Shown: piece after piece, positions 22,689 to 32,247 of the stretch | How positions within the stretch are numbered: position 1 is the first letter of the stretch | Layout: the number at the start of each line of letters is the position of its first letter | NCBI RefSeq assembly: GCF_032842345.1 | Contig: NZ_WBKO01000001.1 | Coordinates: 1,240,001-1,304,000 of the forward strand | Reading direction: 5' to 3' | DNA: 64,000 nt | DNA from: Methanoculleus caldifontis | GTDB taxonomy: Archaea > Halobacteriota > Methanomicrobia > Methanomicrobiales > Methanoculleaceae | Translations under genes and position numbers: made by a program | The notes under the pieces: generated by a model | The model's database searches: none | What the model was told of the DNA's origin: nothing | Seen by the model: only the letters and a program-made list of their open reading frames with translations

Positions 22689-23636
22689 TCAGATGAACCC
22701 GAAGGACTTGAGCGTCACTTCGGGGTTGACGGCTCCCACGTGGTAGACCTTACCCTCGGAGAGCTCGTTGATGACGACCTCGGCAGGGGAGAAGAGCGAG
22801 GTGTCGATCTGGTAGAAGTCGAAGTTGGCTTCCTTGAAGATATCGTAGAACGGTTTTCCGTACCCCTTGGACGTGTTGCTCGGGATCTTGTCCAGGTAGT
22901 CCTTGATCTCGGGGGCGTTCATCGTCAACATGATGCTGCCGTGGTAGATCGTGGCGTCGTTGGTGCTGCCCATCGCCTTCGTCCCGTCCTTCTTGACGGG
23001 GGCGATCGGGGCGTGGCCGATACCGGCGGTGATCTTCTTCGTGTCAAAGCCGAGCTCGTTCAGCTTGTAGACCGCGGTCTCGACGCAGCGGCCGGCGACC
23101 TGGATCGAGCCGACGAGGGAGGCCGTGGGGGCGACGACCGCGCAGGTGTTCGCGACGTCCACGTTGCAGGCCTCGGCGATCTTCTCCATCACGGCGGCGT
23201 TCGGGAGGTGGTCGCTCTCAAGGCAGATGACGGCGTAGTCGAACTCGTCCTCGTACTCGATCACCTCGTAGGTGTGCTTGGGCTTCAGGGAGAGCGCCCG
23301 TGCCGGGCCGCTGCCCATCGCGAAGTACTTGTTGACGTTGATCGTCCAGCCCGCTTTCTGGGCGCCGAGGCACGCGATGGACGGGAAGTCGGTGCTGACC
23401 TCGATGAACGGGACTGGGAACTCGCCGATCCGGCCCATCGTGATATCGACCTCGCCGAGCCCGCCCATGCAGATCTCGGTGAACCGTCTTCCTGCCAGGT
23501 ACCCGCCCGTGGTGCTGACGCCGCAGTCTACGATGCGTGCGCCGTTGTCGAGCTCGTGCGGGACAGCATGAAACTCCTCTGCGTATTCGAAGAGCTCCTC
23601 AAATATATCCAGTGCCAGTTCGTTCACGCTGAGCAT
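22689..23636 (-). CDS. mch: Methenyltetrahydromethanopterin cyclohydrolase
   Basis: A 315-residue cytoplasmic enzyme of the CO2-to-methane pathway. It interconverts N5-formyl-H4MPT and N5,N10-methenyl-H4MPT. The sequence matches Mch over its full length, with MLSVNELALDIFEEL, NGARIVDCGVSTTGGYLAG, ICLESDHLPNAAVMEKIAEAC and GIGHAPIAP as familiar stretches. The start is the ATG at 23636, with TGAGGT nine bases before it; 30 further codons are open upstream but overlap the spacer to cdc6. It lies 46 bases after cdc6 on the same strand. Confidence 0.97.
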   Translation of the reverse strand: MLSVNELALDIFEELFEYAEEFHAVPHELDNGARIVDCGVSTTGGYLAGRRFTEICMGGLGEVDITMGRIGEFPVPFIEVSTDFPSIACLGAQKAGWTINVNKYFAMGSGPARALSLKPKHTYEVIEYEDEFDYAVICLESDHLPNAAVMEKIAEACNVDVANTCAVVAPTASLVGSIQVAGRCVETAVYKLNELGFDTKKITAGIGHAPIAPVKKDGTKAMGSTNDATIYHGSIMLTMNAPEIKDYLDKIPSNTSKGYGKPFYDIFKEANFDFYQIDTSLFSPAEVVINELSEGKVYHVGAVNPEVTLKSFGFI

Positions 23637-23682
23637 GTGGAAAACCTCATCAGAATACAAGCGGTGCCAGAACAGATAAGGA

Positions 23683-24831
23683 TTATGAAAGAGATGTCTG
23701 CTCCTCGCGTAGGTACTCGAGGACACGCCCCGGATCGTAACGCAGGCTGATCAGCCTGGTCCGTCCTCTCCCCTGGCGGTAATGCAGGTTCAAGAGCCGC
23801 ATCGCGTCGAATTTCCCGATAATCTCGTAGAATTTGGTGTAACTGACGTTCACCTCCTCCTTGACGAACCGGTAGACATCGCCGGCGTTCATCTCCTGGT
23901 CGTCGCGTCCCGACATCTCCGCGATCCTGGCAAGAACCCCCCTCTCCTCGCCCCTGAGCGTCCGGAGCGAGAACGCAAGGTGCAGGTACCGGGAGATCTC
24001 GTAAGCGCTGCAGATATCCTCCCGCTCGATCGAGCGGCGTGCCGCCTTTTCGGCGTTCAGCGTCGCCCGCCTGAGGAGATCGATGCCTACCCGGAGGTCG
24101 CCGTTCTTCATCGTCTGCTCCACCACGAGGTCGAGCATCTCGGACCGGACGACGTTCGGGTAGAGGCCCTGCATCACCCGCTCCTCGAGGATGTCGTGGA
24201 CCTCCTCCTTTGAGTAGGGCGGGAAGTAGATCTCCGTGGGGCGGAAGACCGACGCCACCCGTGCGTCCACCTCGCTCTGCAGGTGAACGGACATATCGCT
24301 CACGATCGCGATCACGCCTATCCGGACGCCGGGATAGGCCTCGTGCGACCGGAGGAGCGGGTAGAGGACGTGGTTGATCTCGTTCTCGTAGAGGAGGTAG
24401 TTGGCATCGTCGAGGGCCACCAGAAGCACCTGCTCCTCACGCAGGAGGACCCGGGCTATGGCGTCGAAGACCTGCTTGAACGACGTGCCCGAGGCCGGGG
24501 GCAGGTGCCCGGTGACCCGGCGGTAGATCTGGGAGAAGATGGCGAACTTGGTGTTGTCGATCTGGCAGTTGATGTAGACGGGGACCAGTTTCTTCGTGGT
24601 CTCCTCGATATCGGAGAAGATCTTCTTGACGCTCGTTGTCTTTCCCGTCCCCGGGAGGCCCCGGCAGATGGTGTTCAGGGGCCGGACACCTCGCAGGCCC
24701 GGTTTGACCTGGAACGCAATCTCCTGGATCTGGGCGTCACGATGGTTGAACTGCTCGGGGACGTAATCGATCTCGAAGACTTCAGGGTCCCGAAAGAGCG
24801 TCTCGTCCCACATGAGCAGGTTCTTCTTCAT
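23683..24831 (-). CDS. cdc6: Orc1/Cdc6 replication initiator
   Basis: A 382-residue Orc1/Cdc6 that binds origin DNA and loads the MCM helicase. The AAA+ domain shows Walker A GLPGTGKTTSVKK, Walker B LLVALDDANYLL, and sensor regions around VIAIVSDMS and VASVFRPTEIYFPPY. The C-terminal winged helix includes VSYTKFYEIIGKFDAMRLL. The length is normal. It is the intact member of the family here, while remnants of paralogs flank the MNT/HEPN island. Its promoter has a BoxA about 25-30 bases before the ATG, with an inverted repeat. Confidence 0.93.
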   Translation of the reverse strand: MKKNLLMWDETLFRDPEVFEIDYVPEQFNHRDAQIQEIAFQVKPGLRGVRPLNTICRGLPGTGKTTSVKKIFSDIEETTKKLVPVYINCQIDNTKFAIFSQIYRRVTGHLPPASGTSFKQVFDAIARVLLREEQVLLVALDDANYLLYENEINHVLYPLLRSHEAYPGVRIGVIAIVSDMSVHLQSEVDARVASVFRPTEIYFPPYSKEEVHDILEERVMQGLYPNVVRSEMLDLVVEQTMKNGDLRVGIDLLRRATLNAEKAARRSIEREDICSAYEISRYLHLAFSLRTLRGEERGVLARIAEMSGRDDQEMNAGDVYRFVKEEVNVSYTKFYEIIGKFDAMRLLNLHYRQGRGRTRLISLRYDPGRVLEYLREEQTSLS

Positions 24832-24845
24832 TATACACTCCTCGG

Positions 24846-24865
24846 ATACTGTAGTATAAATAACC
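24846..24865 (-). promoter_or_regulatory. BoxA and palindrome of the cdc6 promoter
   Basis: On the minus strand GTTATTTATACT is a BoxA. It overlaps the inverted repeat ATACT-AC-AGTAT (24846-24857), and GAGGAG precedes the ATG. The palindrome sits where the transcript should begin, so self-control by an initiator is possible. Confidence 0.45.
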
Positions 24866-24905
24866 TCCAGGTTTTATTTTCCCTATCGAGCAGATTTGGC
24901 GCAGC

Positions 24906-25556
24906 TTACGGTTGTTCCATGCACTTCTTGCAGAGCGTTTTGCTCATGAAGAGCTGAGAGAGCTTCGCCTGCGATTTCGTCACTGCTGCACCGCAGATCT
25001 CGCAGACCTCTCCCGCGGAGGCTGCGGGCGGCTGTGCTGCAGCCGGTTCCTGGTGCGGCGGCGCTTCTTCCGCTGCCGGCTCCTCCGGTTTTGCGGCCGG
25101 CTCGGGGGTCGGAGGCTGCTCCGGTGCCGGGGGGATTGCTGCCGCGATCAGCTCGACAGAAGGGCAGGCCCTCTTCTCCTCCGGGTGTGCCGGTTCTTCC
25201 TCGCGGAGAGCAGGTGCCGCCGGTTCTTCTGCCCGGACAGGGGGCGCTGCCGGCTCTTCCTCGCGGACAGGGGGCGCTGCCGGGGCGGGGGTCTCGGCCT
25301 CAGCCTCTACCGGCTCTTCTGCAGGTCTCTCCTGGTCTGCAGACCTGGCCTTCAGGACGCGCCGGCGATACGCATCCACCCGTTCGGCGGTCGCCGGATC
25401 GCCGCGGCCGAGCCGGGCAAGCACTCCGTCGAGAAACGTGATCAGTTCGTCCACATCTTCCTGGGTCTCTACATCACCCTCGACCTCGAGGCGGAGGTTT
25501 TCATAGTTCTGGAGGTTGATGGTGATCCCGATGGTGACTTCCCTTTTTCCGGACAT
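24906..25556 (-). CDS. Uncharacterised protein with acidic Pro/Ala linker and C-terminal zinc finger
   Basis: 216 residues in three parts. Residues 1-75 form a small folded domain (VTIGITINLQNYENLRLEVE). Residues about 75-185 are a low-complexity Glu/Pro/Ala linker with repeats of REEEPAAP type. The C-terminus (from about 188) is CEICGAAVTKSQAKLSQLF then LCKKC, a CxxC...CxxC zinc finger. The N-terminal domain is shared by archaeal proteins of unknown function; the zinc finger suggests nucleic-acid or protein binding. It lies upstream of cdc6 on the same strand, with 74 bases between. Confidence 0.7.
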   Translation of the reverse strand: MSGKREVTIGITINLQNYENLRLEVEGDVETQEDVDELITFLDGVLARLGRGDPATAERVDAYRRRVLKARSADQERPAEEPVEAEAETPAPAAPPVREEEPAAPPVRAEEPAAPALREEEPAHPEEKRACPSVELIAAAIPPAPEQPPTPEPAAKPEEPAAEEAPPHQEPAAAQPPAASAGEVCEICGAAVTKSQAKLSQLFMSKTLCKKCMEQP

Positions 25557-25977
25557 ATATTGTAATAAATATTGTATTCCATTATATACAATTCCACCGG
25601 CGACTCACGTAGCCTCCCGATTCGGCCCTTCAGGCCTCGATTAACCCTCGCCGGGATCCGTGGCGGCCCGGGGTCCCGGGCGGGTGCTCATGGGGAGATA
25701 TGCGGCTCATCCGGTTTCCAGCCCCGCCCCCGGCGTATCTGATGCCTGTGCAGAACGGACCCCTGCCCTGTCCGTTGCCTGCGGCATCTCAAACCCGGAG
25801 CTCAGGGCATGGATGCCGATTTCAGGACCTACTGTTTTTTATATCTCAATGCTTATATCCGGCGGTGCCTCGTTCGCACCGGGTGGCCCCCGATGCCGTA
25901 TGGAAGTCCGGAGCCGCCGGGAAACTGCCTGATTCGCGGCCGGGGTAGCGTCTCCGGTCTGGACGCTGCGTGATGCA
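25557..25977. other. Divergent promoter region
   Basis: 420 bases between the zinc-finger gene and the first beta-helix gene. AT-rich tracts at 25557-25600 (ATTGTATATAATGG on the minus strand) and 25828-25860 (TTTTTTATATC, CTTATATCC on the plus strand) are BoxA candidates for the two divergent genes. The second implies a leader above 100 bases. No gene is seen. Confidence 0.45.
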
Positions 25978-27531
25978 ATGACGACCTGCCTGCCCGATAC
26001 GTTTGCCAAGTCGCGTTTTGCCCGCCTGCTTGCCATAGCCTTCGGCATCCTGCTCGTCCAGAGCGCTGCTGCCGCATCGCCCGGGACAACGGTCGTTGTG
26101 GCGGCGGGCGACAGCGGCCCTGCGTCGAAGGCGTGGGCAGACTACGCCTGCGACGGCTTCGACGATCACCTGGAGATCCAGCAGGCGCTCGTCGCGCTGC
26201 CGGCAGGCGGCACGGTCGTCCTCTCGGGCGGCACGTTCAACTGTTCGGGGAGCATCATCCCTCCCGCGGGAACGACGCTCCGCGGCAACGGCCCGGAGGC
26301 GACGACGCTCTCGTTCAGCCGGAACGGTACGCTCAACGTCTCCTCTGAGTATGTCACCCTGGACGGATTCCGTGTCGCCGGGGCCGGTTATACCGACCTG
26401 AGCACGGACACGATGCCCGACCTCACCAGGTGGCTCGGGGTGATCACCGTCTACGCGAGCCACGCAACGCTCCACAACATCACAGGCACCGCCGACGCAA
26501 GCATTCAGGCGGTCTTCCTCCTGCTGCACGACCCGAACGTCTACGCTCCCGTCCTCGAAGACGTCGAGCTCGTCAACTGTCGGGTCGTGGACCCCGGGAC
26601 CTACGGGTTCCTCCACAACGCCTGGGGGTCGGAGAACACGACGCTCAAAAACATCCGCTATGAGAACTGCGCCGCGATCAACTGCGGCAGGGACGCCGCG
26701 TTCAACGCCTGGGTGACCGGGTTCGATTTTGCGGAGTTGAACGGCATCGAGGGCCTCCGGGTGACGGACTGCCTCGCCGAGGGCTGCCTCGAGTCCGGGT
26801 TCCACTTCGAGTGGGACCCCGATAAGCGGGACTGCGTCTTCGTCAACTGTTCGAGCAGGAACAACGGACACAAACCCTTCCCCGACGACTACCTCGTGGG
26901 CGACCCGGGGCTCTTCGGGGCAGGGTTCTACCTGCCGGGAGGAGAGGTCTCCCTGGTGAACTGCCGGGCCGAAGAGAACAGCGCGTTCGGGTTCTTCATA
27001 AGCAACCCGGCGGGGATGCTGCTGTATAACTGTACCGAGAGCGGCACCGGGCGTTCCGGGGGCCTCGCTCCAAAACCCGCCGCCTACTGTATCCTCCAGA
27101 CGGAGCGGACCGCAAGAGACCCATCTATCGTTATGGAGCACTGCAGGAGCCTCGATACGAACGGGTGGGGCTTCTTTGCCTGCGGCGCGGAGAACCTGCT
27201 CGTCAGGGACTTCACCATGACCAATCCGGCGGGCGTCGGGCGTTTCGGGGCGTTGCTGGGCTGCCCCCCAACAGAGCTCCCGGCGAACTCGACGATCACC
27301 GTGGGCATTGCGAACTCGACGATCGACCTGACGGCGTCGGGAAACCGGCCGCAGACACTCCTGTACGTCGTCGAGAACTGGAACGTCGTATACTCCGGCA
27401 GGATCTACTCCGATGCCCCCCGGCCGATCCTGCTCGAGGGGACCCGGGCGGGGGACGTGGACCTTGAGGGACTCGAGGTGCTGCCGGTCGATGCGATGGT
27501 CCCGGTTCTCCGGGGAAACGGGTATGTTTGA
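25978..27531 (+). CDS. Secreted right-handed parallel beta-helix protein A1
   Basis: 517 residues: a signal peptide (hydrophobic about 16-34, ending QSAAAASP) and then a pectate-lyase-like beta-helix. The family core reads YACDGFDDHLEIQQALVALP, then GGTFNCSGSIIPP, and later VNCRVVDPGTYGFLHNAWGS. Many N-x-S/T sequons and short Cys-containing coils fit a surface or secreted glycoprotein. No catalytic residues for polysaccharide lysis are obvious. It is the most divergent of the four A-type paralogs here and has no C-terminal anchor or dockerin. Confidence 0.85.
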   Translation: MTTCLPDTFAKSRFARLLAIAFGILLVQSAAAASPGTTVVVAAGDSGPASKAWADYACDGFDDHLEIQQALVALPAGGTVVLSGGTFNCSGSIIPPAGTTLRGNGPEATTLSFSRNGTLNVSSEYVTLDGFRVAGAGYTDLSTDTMPDLTRWLGVITVYASHATLHNITGTADASIQAVFLLLHDPNVYAPVLEDVELVNCRVVDPGTYGFLHNAWGSENTTLKNIRYENCAAINCGRDAAFNAWVTGFDFAELNGIEGLRVTDCLAEGCLESGFHFEWDPDKRDCVFVNCSSRNNGHKPFPDDYLVGDPGLFGAGFYLPGGEVSLVNCRAEENSAFGFFISNPAGMLLYNCTESGTGRSGGLAPKPAAYCILQTERTARDPSIVMEHCRSLDTNGWGFFACGAENLLVRDFTMTNPAGVGRFGALLGCPPTELPANSTITVGIANSTIDLTASGNRPQTLLYVVENWNVVYSGRIYSDAPRPILLEGTRAGDVDLEGLEVLPVDAMVPVLRGNGYV

Positions 27532-27761
27532 ACCCGGACCGGTTCGCCGGCCCTCCCGGGGATGCCGGGGCTCTATGCTCCTCCGCCTTGCCTGCGGGCC
27601 CGCGCCGGCGGGCGCTGTGGGGGAGCGGGCGGACTAAACCCTTAAATGGTACCTCCGCCTCATAGGGGTATCAGCCGGGAGAAGGCGTTGCCGTCCTCCC
27701 CGATCGGGGACGGTCGTCTCTCCCGATCGCCGGCAGGGTAACAACAGGCAGGTCATAGTTC

Positions 27762-29417
27762 ATGTCAGCGAGACCACATCCGGGAGCCGGAGACCGGCGT
27801 ATCCTCATAGCCGTTGCAGTAATTCTTGCCGTGATCGCTGCCGTTATGCTGGTCATGCACTATTATTCGCCGGGGCCGGTCTCCCCGCCTCCTCCCCCGC
27901 CGCCGATCACGCTGATCCCCGCAACGCCGGTGGTACCGCCGGAGGCGAGCGGGCCGACGATCGTCGTCGCGGCAAACGGCAGCAGCGCGGCCGATAAGGC
28001 GAAGGCTACCTATGTCTGTGACGGTAGAGACGATCACGTGGAGCTCCAGGCTGCACTTGACGCCCTGCCGCCGTCGGGCGGCACGGTCGCCCTCACCGCG
28101 GGTACGTTCAACTGTGCCGGGAGCATCTATCCCGGTGCAAACGCCCTGCTCCGCGGAGAAGGGCCTCAATCCACGTTCCTCGAGTTCACCCGGAACGGGC
28201 GGCTCAACGTCTCTGAGGAATCCGTCACGCTCTACAACTTCCATGTCAGGGGAACCGGCTACCCGCAGACCAGGACCGATCGCTGGCTCGGGGTGATCAC
28301 CATCTACGCGAGCCACGCGAAGGTCCTCGCCGTCGAGGGGACCGCCGATGCAAGCACGCAGGCGGTCTTTCTCCTGCTGCACGACCCGAACGTCTACGCT
28401 CCCATCCTCGAGGACGTCGAGTTCGTCAACTGCAGGGCCGTGGACACCGGGACCTACGGGTTCCTCCACAACGCCTGGGGGTCGGAGAACAAGGTGCTTC
28501 GGAACATCCGCTACGAGAACTGTGCCGCGATCAACTGCGGCAGGTTCGGGGCGTTCAACCCCTGGGTGACCGGGTTCGACTTTGCCGAGCTGAACGACAT
28601 CGAGGGTCTCCGGGTGACGAACTGCCTCGCCGAGGGCTGCCTCGAGTCCGGGTTCCACTTCGAGTGGGACCCCCAGAAACGGGACTGCATCCTCGAGAAC
28701 TGTATCAGCCGGAACAACGGGCAGAAAGCCTACCCGACGAAGGCCTACCGGGAGGACGACATGTCGACCCACTACTTCGGGTGCGGCTTCTACGCTCCCA
28801 GGGGCGACATCACGTTTATCAACTGCTACTCGGAGGATAACAGCCGGTATGGGTTTTACGCCACGAACGGTGGGAAACTCTACAACTGTATCGATAGAGG
28901 CGCCGGTGCCGGGAAGACGGATTACCGGATCGTCCAGCCGTCATCGTTCTACGCCGCTCCCACCCGGTCGATATCGCCGTCCCTGGTGCTCGATAACTGC
29001 TCGAGCGTGGATTCGAACGGCTACGGTCTCCAGATCGAGTACGCGAGTTATGTCCTGATCCAGAACTTCCGCCTGGAGAACCCGGCCGGGATCGATGGGA
29101 AGGCGACCAACTTCGGCGGAGCGCAGGGCGGTCCGCTGGCGAACTCGGTTGTCAATATTTACGCATCGGGCGACAGGGTCGAGACGCTGATCTGGGCTCG
29201 CAATAACGAGAATGTCGAGTACTCCGGGCAGATCATCTCCAACACCGCAAAGCCGTTCGTGATCGAGGGCGACCAGACCAGGAACGTCCGGATCAAGGAT
29301 ATGGAGATCGTCTCTGCGAGCCGTTCGCCGTTCACCAACGGCGTGACCCTCGCGAATACGGTGCCTGCCGGAGCGGTGACGTTTCAGAACGTGGCGGTCA
29401 CTTCCGGCACACCGTAG
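27762..29417 (+). CDS. Membrane-anchored beta-helix protein A2
   Basis: 551 residues. Residues about 13-35 form an uncleaved transmembrane anchor, followed by a Pro-rich stalk (SPPPPPPPITLIPATP) and the A-type beta-helix (YVCDGRDDHVELQAALDALP; GGTVALTAGTFNCAGSIYPG; GTYGFLHNAWGSEN). It differs from its neighbour in being tethered to the cell. A 230-base gap separates the two genes, so they may be co-transcribed or separate. Function is inferred only as surface display or glycan binding. Confidence 0.83.
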   Translation: MSARPHPGAGDRRILIAVAVILAVIAAVMLVMHYYSPGPVSPPPPPPPITLIPATPVVPPEASGPTIVVAANGSSAADKAKATYVCDGRDDHVELQAALDALPPSGGTVALTAGTFNCAGSIYPGANALLRGEGPQSTFLEFTRNGRLNVSEESVTLYNFHVRGTGYPQTRTDRWLGVITIYASHAKVLAVEGTADASTQAVFLLLHDPNVYAPILEDVEFVNCRAVDTGTYGFLHNAWGSENKVLRNIRYENCAAINCGRFGAFNPWVTGFDFAELNDIEGLRVTNCLAEGCLESGFHFEWDPQKRDCILENCISRNNGQKAYPTKAYREDDMSTHYFGCGFYAPRGDITFINCYSEDNSRYGFYATNGGKLYNCIDRGAGAGKTDYRIVQPSSFYAAPTRSISPSLVLDNCSSVDSNGYGLQIEYASYVLIQNFRLENPAGIDGKATNFGGAQGGPLANSVVNIYASGDRVETLIWARNNENVEYSGQIISNTAKPFVIEGDQTRNVRIKDMEIVSASRSPFTNGVTLANTVPAGAVTFQNVAVTSGTP

Positions 29418-29820
29418 TTCTCCTCGTCCTCTTCCCGCCGCGGGCGGGTCCGGGTCTCCTCCTTCTCCGGGGTGCGGCAGGGGGGGGTGGCTGCCGGTCC
29501 GGCCGGTCGGAGATCGGGGGCCCGGGATCTTCCCGGGATTCATACGATTCTCGAGATAAAATTCCGTATTTGTGGCCGGTTTGCCTGCCCGGGACACTCC
29601 CTGTCCGGGGGCTCCCGCCGCGGGGTGTGTGCGCTAAAGTTTGATTGCTGATAAATACTTTTCTATTTTCACCTCTGCTGAGCAAACTGCAAAAAAATTC
29701 GATTTCACATGAATTTCTTGGCCTATTTAAAAATTAGAATTATATTTGTCGTTATATTAAATTAAAAAAGATTTTATGTCAGGGTTGTCAGATAATGCAG
29801 TATCTCCCAAGAGGTGAGAT
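29418..29820. other. AT-rich promoter island upstream of the dockerin beta-helix gene
   Basis: The last ~170 bases (29640-29810) are rich in A/T runs within a GC-rich genome, for example TTTAAAAATTAG and TTATATTAAATTAAAAAAG. The gene starts at 29821 behind a good ribosome site (GAGGTGAG). No gene is seen in the island. Confidence 0.55.
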
Positions 29821-32007
29821 ATGCGAGATAGACGGACAATGAAGCTTTTAATCGCAGTGTTCCTGATCGTCGGGCTCATCCCGATTGTCAGTGCACTCGA
29901 TGCGACCCCCACCACGATCGTCGCGGCAAGCGATAGCAGCGCGGCTGATAAAGCAGCGGCTGCCTACGTCTGTGATGGGGTCAATGATCATGTGGAGATT
30001 CAGGCAGCACTGAATGCCCTGCCATCATCCGGCGGTGTTGTCCTCCTGAAAAGCGGCACATTCAACTGTGCAGGGATCATTGCTCCCAAAGCAGGCTCGA
30101 CTCTCAAGGGGGAGGGTGCAGACAAGACAAAACTTGTGTTCACCCGCGACGGACGCATCAACGTCGACCGTGAGTATGTGACCCTCGATGGGTTCCACAT
30201 CAAGGGCAGCGGCTACAGCAGCGGCGTCAAGTGGCTCGGCGTGATGAACATCCGTGCAAGCCACGCGAAGATCCACAACATCACGGGAACCGCAGATGCC
30301 AGCATCCAGGCGGTCTACCTCCTGATCCACGATCCTACCGTGTATGCCCCGACCCTGCAGAATGTTGAGTTCATCAACTGCAGAGCCGTGGACACCGGGA
30401 CCTACGGGTTCCTCCACAACGCCTGGGGAACGACCAACAAGACCATCAAGAACGTCCGCTACGAGAACTGCGCCGCGATCAACTGCGGCAAGTTCGGCGC
30501 GTTCAATCCCTGGGTGACCGGGTTCAACTTCGCGGAACTCAACGATATGGACGGCCTCTACGTCAAGGACTGCATTGCAGAGGGCACCCTTGAGTCCGGG
30601 TTCCACTTCGAGTTCGACCCCAAGGTGACAAACGCGGTTCTCGAGAACTGCACGAGCAACAACAACGGGATCAAGCCTTTCCCGACAAAGGCTTACAACG
30701 TGAACGACATGTCGACCCACTACTTCGGGTGCGGCTTCTACGCCCCGAACTGTGACGTGACGTTCATCAACTGCACGGCAGTGGGCAACTCCATGAACGG
30801 GTTCTACACCACCAACGGCGGCAAGCTCTACAACTGTGTCGAGAAGGACACCGGTATCGGGAGGACCGACTTCTCCTACCGGGTGCCTGCCGGCTACTAC
30901 AGCATTCCGTCCCGTTCGGTCAACCCGTCCACAGTGATGGAGAACTGCACGAGCATCACCTCGCGTGCGTTCGGCCTCCAGGTCGACCTCGCGAACAACG
31001 TGAAGATCCGGAACTTCCACCTGATTGACCCTGTCGGGTACAAGGGTAAGGGTTCCAGCCTCGGCGGCACGAACGGCCAGTTCGACAACTCCGAAGTGAG
31101 CATCTACGCGTCGGGCAACCGTGTCGAGACGCTTGTCTGGGCGAAGGAGAACGTGAACACCGTCTTCTCCGGCCAGATCGTCTCCGACTCCGCAAAGCCG
31201 TTCGTCATCGAGGGCTACAGGACCAAGAACGTCCTCGTGAAGAACATGGAGATCGTCTCAAAGACTCTCCCCGCCGGCTCCTCCGGTGTGACCGTCGTGA
31301 GCACGGTCCCGGCCGGTCAGGTGACCCTCCAGAACGTGAAGGTTACGTCCACCGGTTCGCCGACACCGACCCCGACCGTTCCGGTTACCACCCCGACGCC
31401 GGTGCCCACCACGCCGACACCGGCCCCCACCACGCCCGCTCCCTCCGGGAAGCCGGACCTCGTGGTGACCGATGTCTCCTGGGAACCCAAGAACCCGGCT
31501 CCGGGAAGCGCGGTGACGCTCAAGGCCACCATCAAGAACCAGGGGACCGCCGCCACGCCTGCGGGCGTGAAGCACGGCGTCATCTTCACGTTCAATGACG
31601 GTGCCTCCGGGCCGGGCGTCTGGTCCGACACCCACACCGCATCGATCGCTCCGGGGCACTGGGTCACGCTGACCGCCACCGGCGGCTCTGCAGGCGCGAC
31701 CTGGAAGGCCGCCCTCGGCACTCACACCGTGAAGGCCAACGTGGACGATGTCAACCGGATCTCCGAGAGCAATGAGAACAACAATGTTATGAGCAAGCAG
31801 ATCGTCGTTGCCCAGCCGGCCCCCGTCAAGGGAGACCTCAACGGAGATGGCAGCGTTGACTGGACCGACGTGATGATTGCTGCCGAGATGGCGCAGGGGA
31901 AGACCACCTCCCGGACGGCTGCCGACCTTGACGGGAACGGCACCGTGGACTGGAAGGACGTTGCCCTGCTGACCGACTTCTTCTTCGGCAGGATCTCCTC
32001 GCTCTAA
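29821..32007 (+). CDS. Secreted beta-helix protein A3 with CARDB and dockerin modules
   Basis: 728 residues. A signal peptide (about 1-25) leads to an A-type beta-helix (about 35-505; GTYGFLHNAWGTTNKTIKN). Next come a Pro/Thr linker (about 510-546), a CARDB adhesion domain (about 547-660; KPDLVVTDVSWEPKNPAPGS) and a C-terminal type I dockerin (about 669-728). The dockerin has two calcium loops, DLNGDGSVDWTDV and DLDGNGTVDWKDV. Dockerins bind cohesins to build extracellular assemblies; none of the proteins in this window shows a cohesin. A strong hairpin terminator follows. Confidence 0.88.
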   Translation: MRDRRTMKLLIAVFLIVGLIPIVSALDATPTTIVAASDSSAADKAAAAYVCDGVNDHVEIQAALNALPSSGGVVLLKSGTFNCAGIIAPKAGSTLKGEGADKTKLVFTRDGRINVDREYVTLDGFHIKGSGYSSGVKWLGVMNIRASHAKIHNITGTADASIQAVYLLIHDPTVYAPTLQNVEFINCRAVDTGTYGFLHNAWGTTNKTIKNVRYENCAAINCGKFGAFNPWVTGFNFAELNDMDGLYVKDCIAEGTLESGFHFEFDPKVTNAVLENCTSNNNGIKPFPTKAYNVNDMSTHYFGCGFYAPNCDVTFINCTAVGNSMNGFYTTNGGKLYNCVEKDTGIGRTDFSYRVPAGYYSIPSRSVNPSTVMENCTSITSRAFGLQVDLANNVKIRNFHLIDPVGYKGKGSSLGGTNGQFDNSEVSIYASGNRVETLVWAKENVNTVFSGQIVSDSAKPFVIEGYRTKNVLVKNMEIVSKTLPAGSSGVTVVSTVPAGQVTLQNVKVTSTGSPTPTPTVPVTTPTPVPTTPTPAPTTPAPSGKPDLVVTDVSWEPKNPAPGSAVTLKATIKNQGTAATPAGVKHGVIFTFNDGASGPGVWSDTHTASIAPGHWVTLTATGGSAGATWKAALGTHTVKANVDDVNRISESNENNNVMSKQIVVAQPAPVKGDLNGDGSVDWTDVMIAAEMAQGKTTSRTAADLDGNGTVDWKDVALLTDFFFGRISSL

Positions 32008-32016
32008 CATCTGAGC

Positions 32017-32050
32017 CGGGGGTGAACCCCCGTCTCCCACCCCGTTTTTA
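32017..32050 (+). terminator. Terminator of the dockerin beta-helix gene
   Basis: CGGGGG and CCCCCG with a TGAA loop, followed 13 bases later by five T. Confidence 0.55.
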
Positions 32051-32214
32051 TTCTTGTTCTCGCCGGCATCCTGCCGCGTAAGCCGGCGACAGGCTCCTGC
32101 GGATAAAACTTTCCTATCTCTACGAAGACCGCCGGGGCTTATCCCGGTCGGCAGGACCTCAAAGAGCCTCTCCTACGGGTCCCTCAACCCGAAAGCAGCC
32201 GGACCGGTGGATAC

Positions 32215-32225
32215 ATCTATATAGG
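32215..32225 (+). promoter_or_regulatory. BoxA promoter of the flippase gene
   Basis: ATCTATATAGG, 23 bases before the ATG at 32248, which points to a leaderless or nearly leaderless transcript. Confidence 0.6.
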
Positions 32226-32247
32226 TGCCGCCCGATACTGGCGCCCA

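Noticed and set aside
22740-23750. Plus-strand frame opposite mch
   Set aside because: The opposite strand is the unmistakable mch gene; the frame is a composition shadow.
24832-25600. Replication origin next to cdc6
   Set aside because: AT-rich stretches exist, but I could not see repeated origin-recognition boxes; only promoter-like elements are supported.
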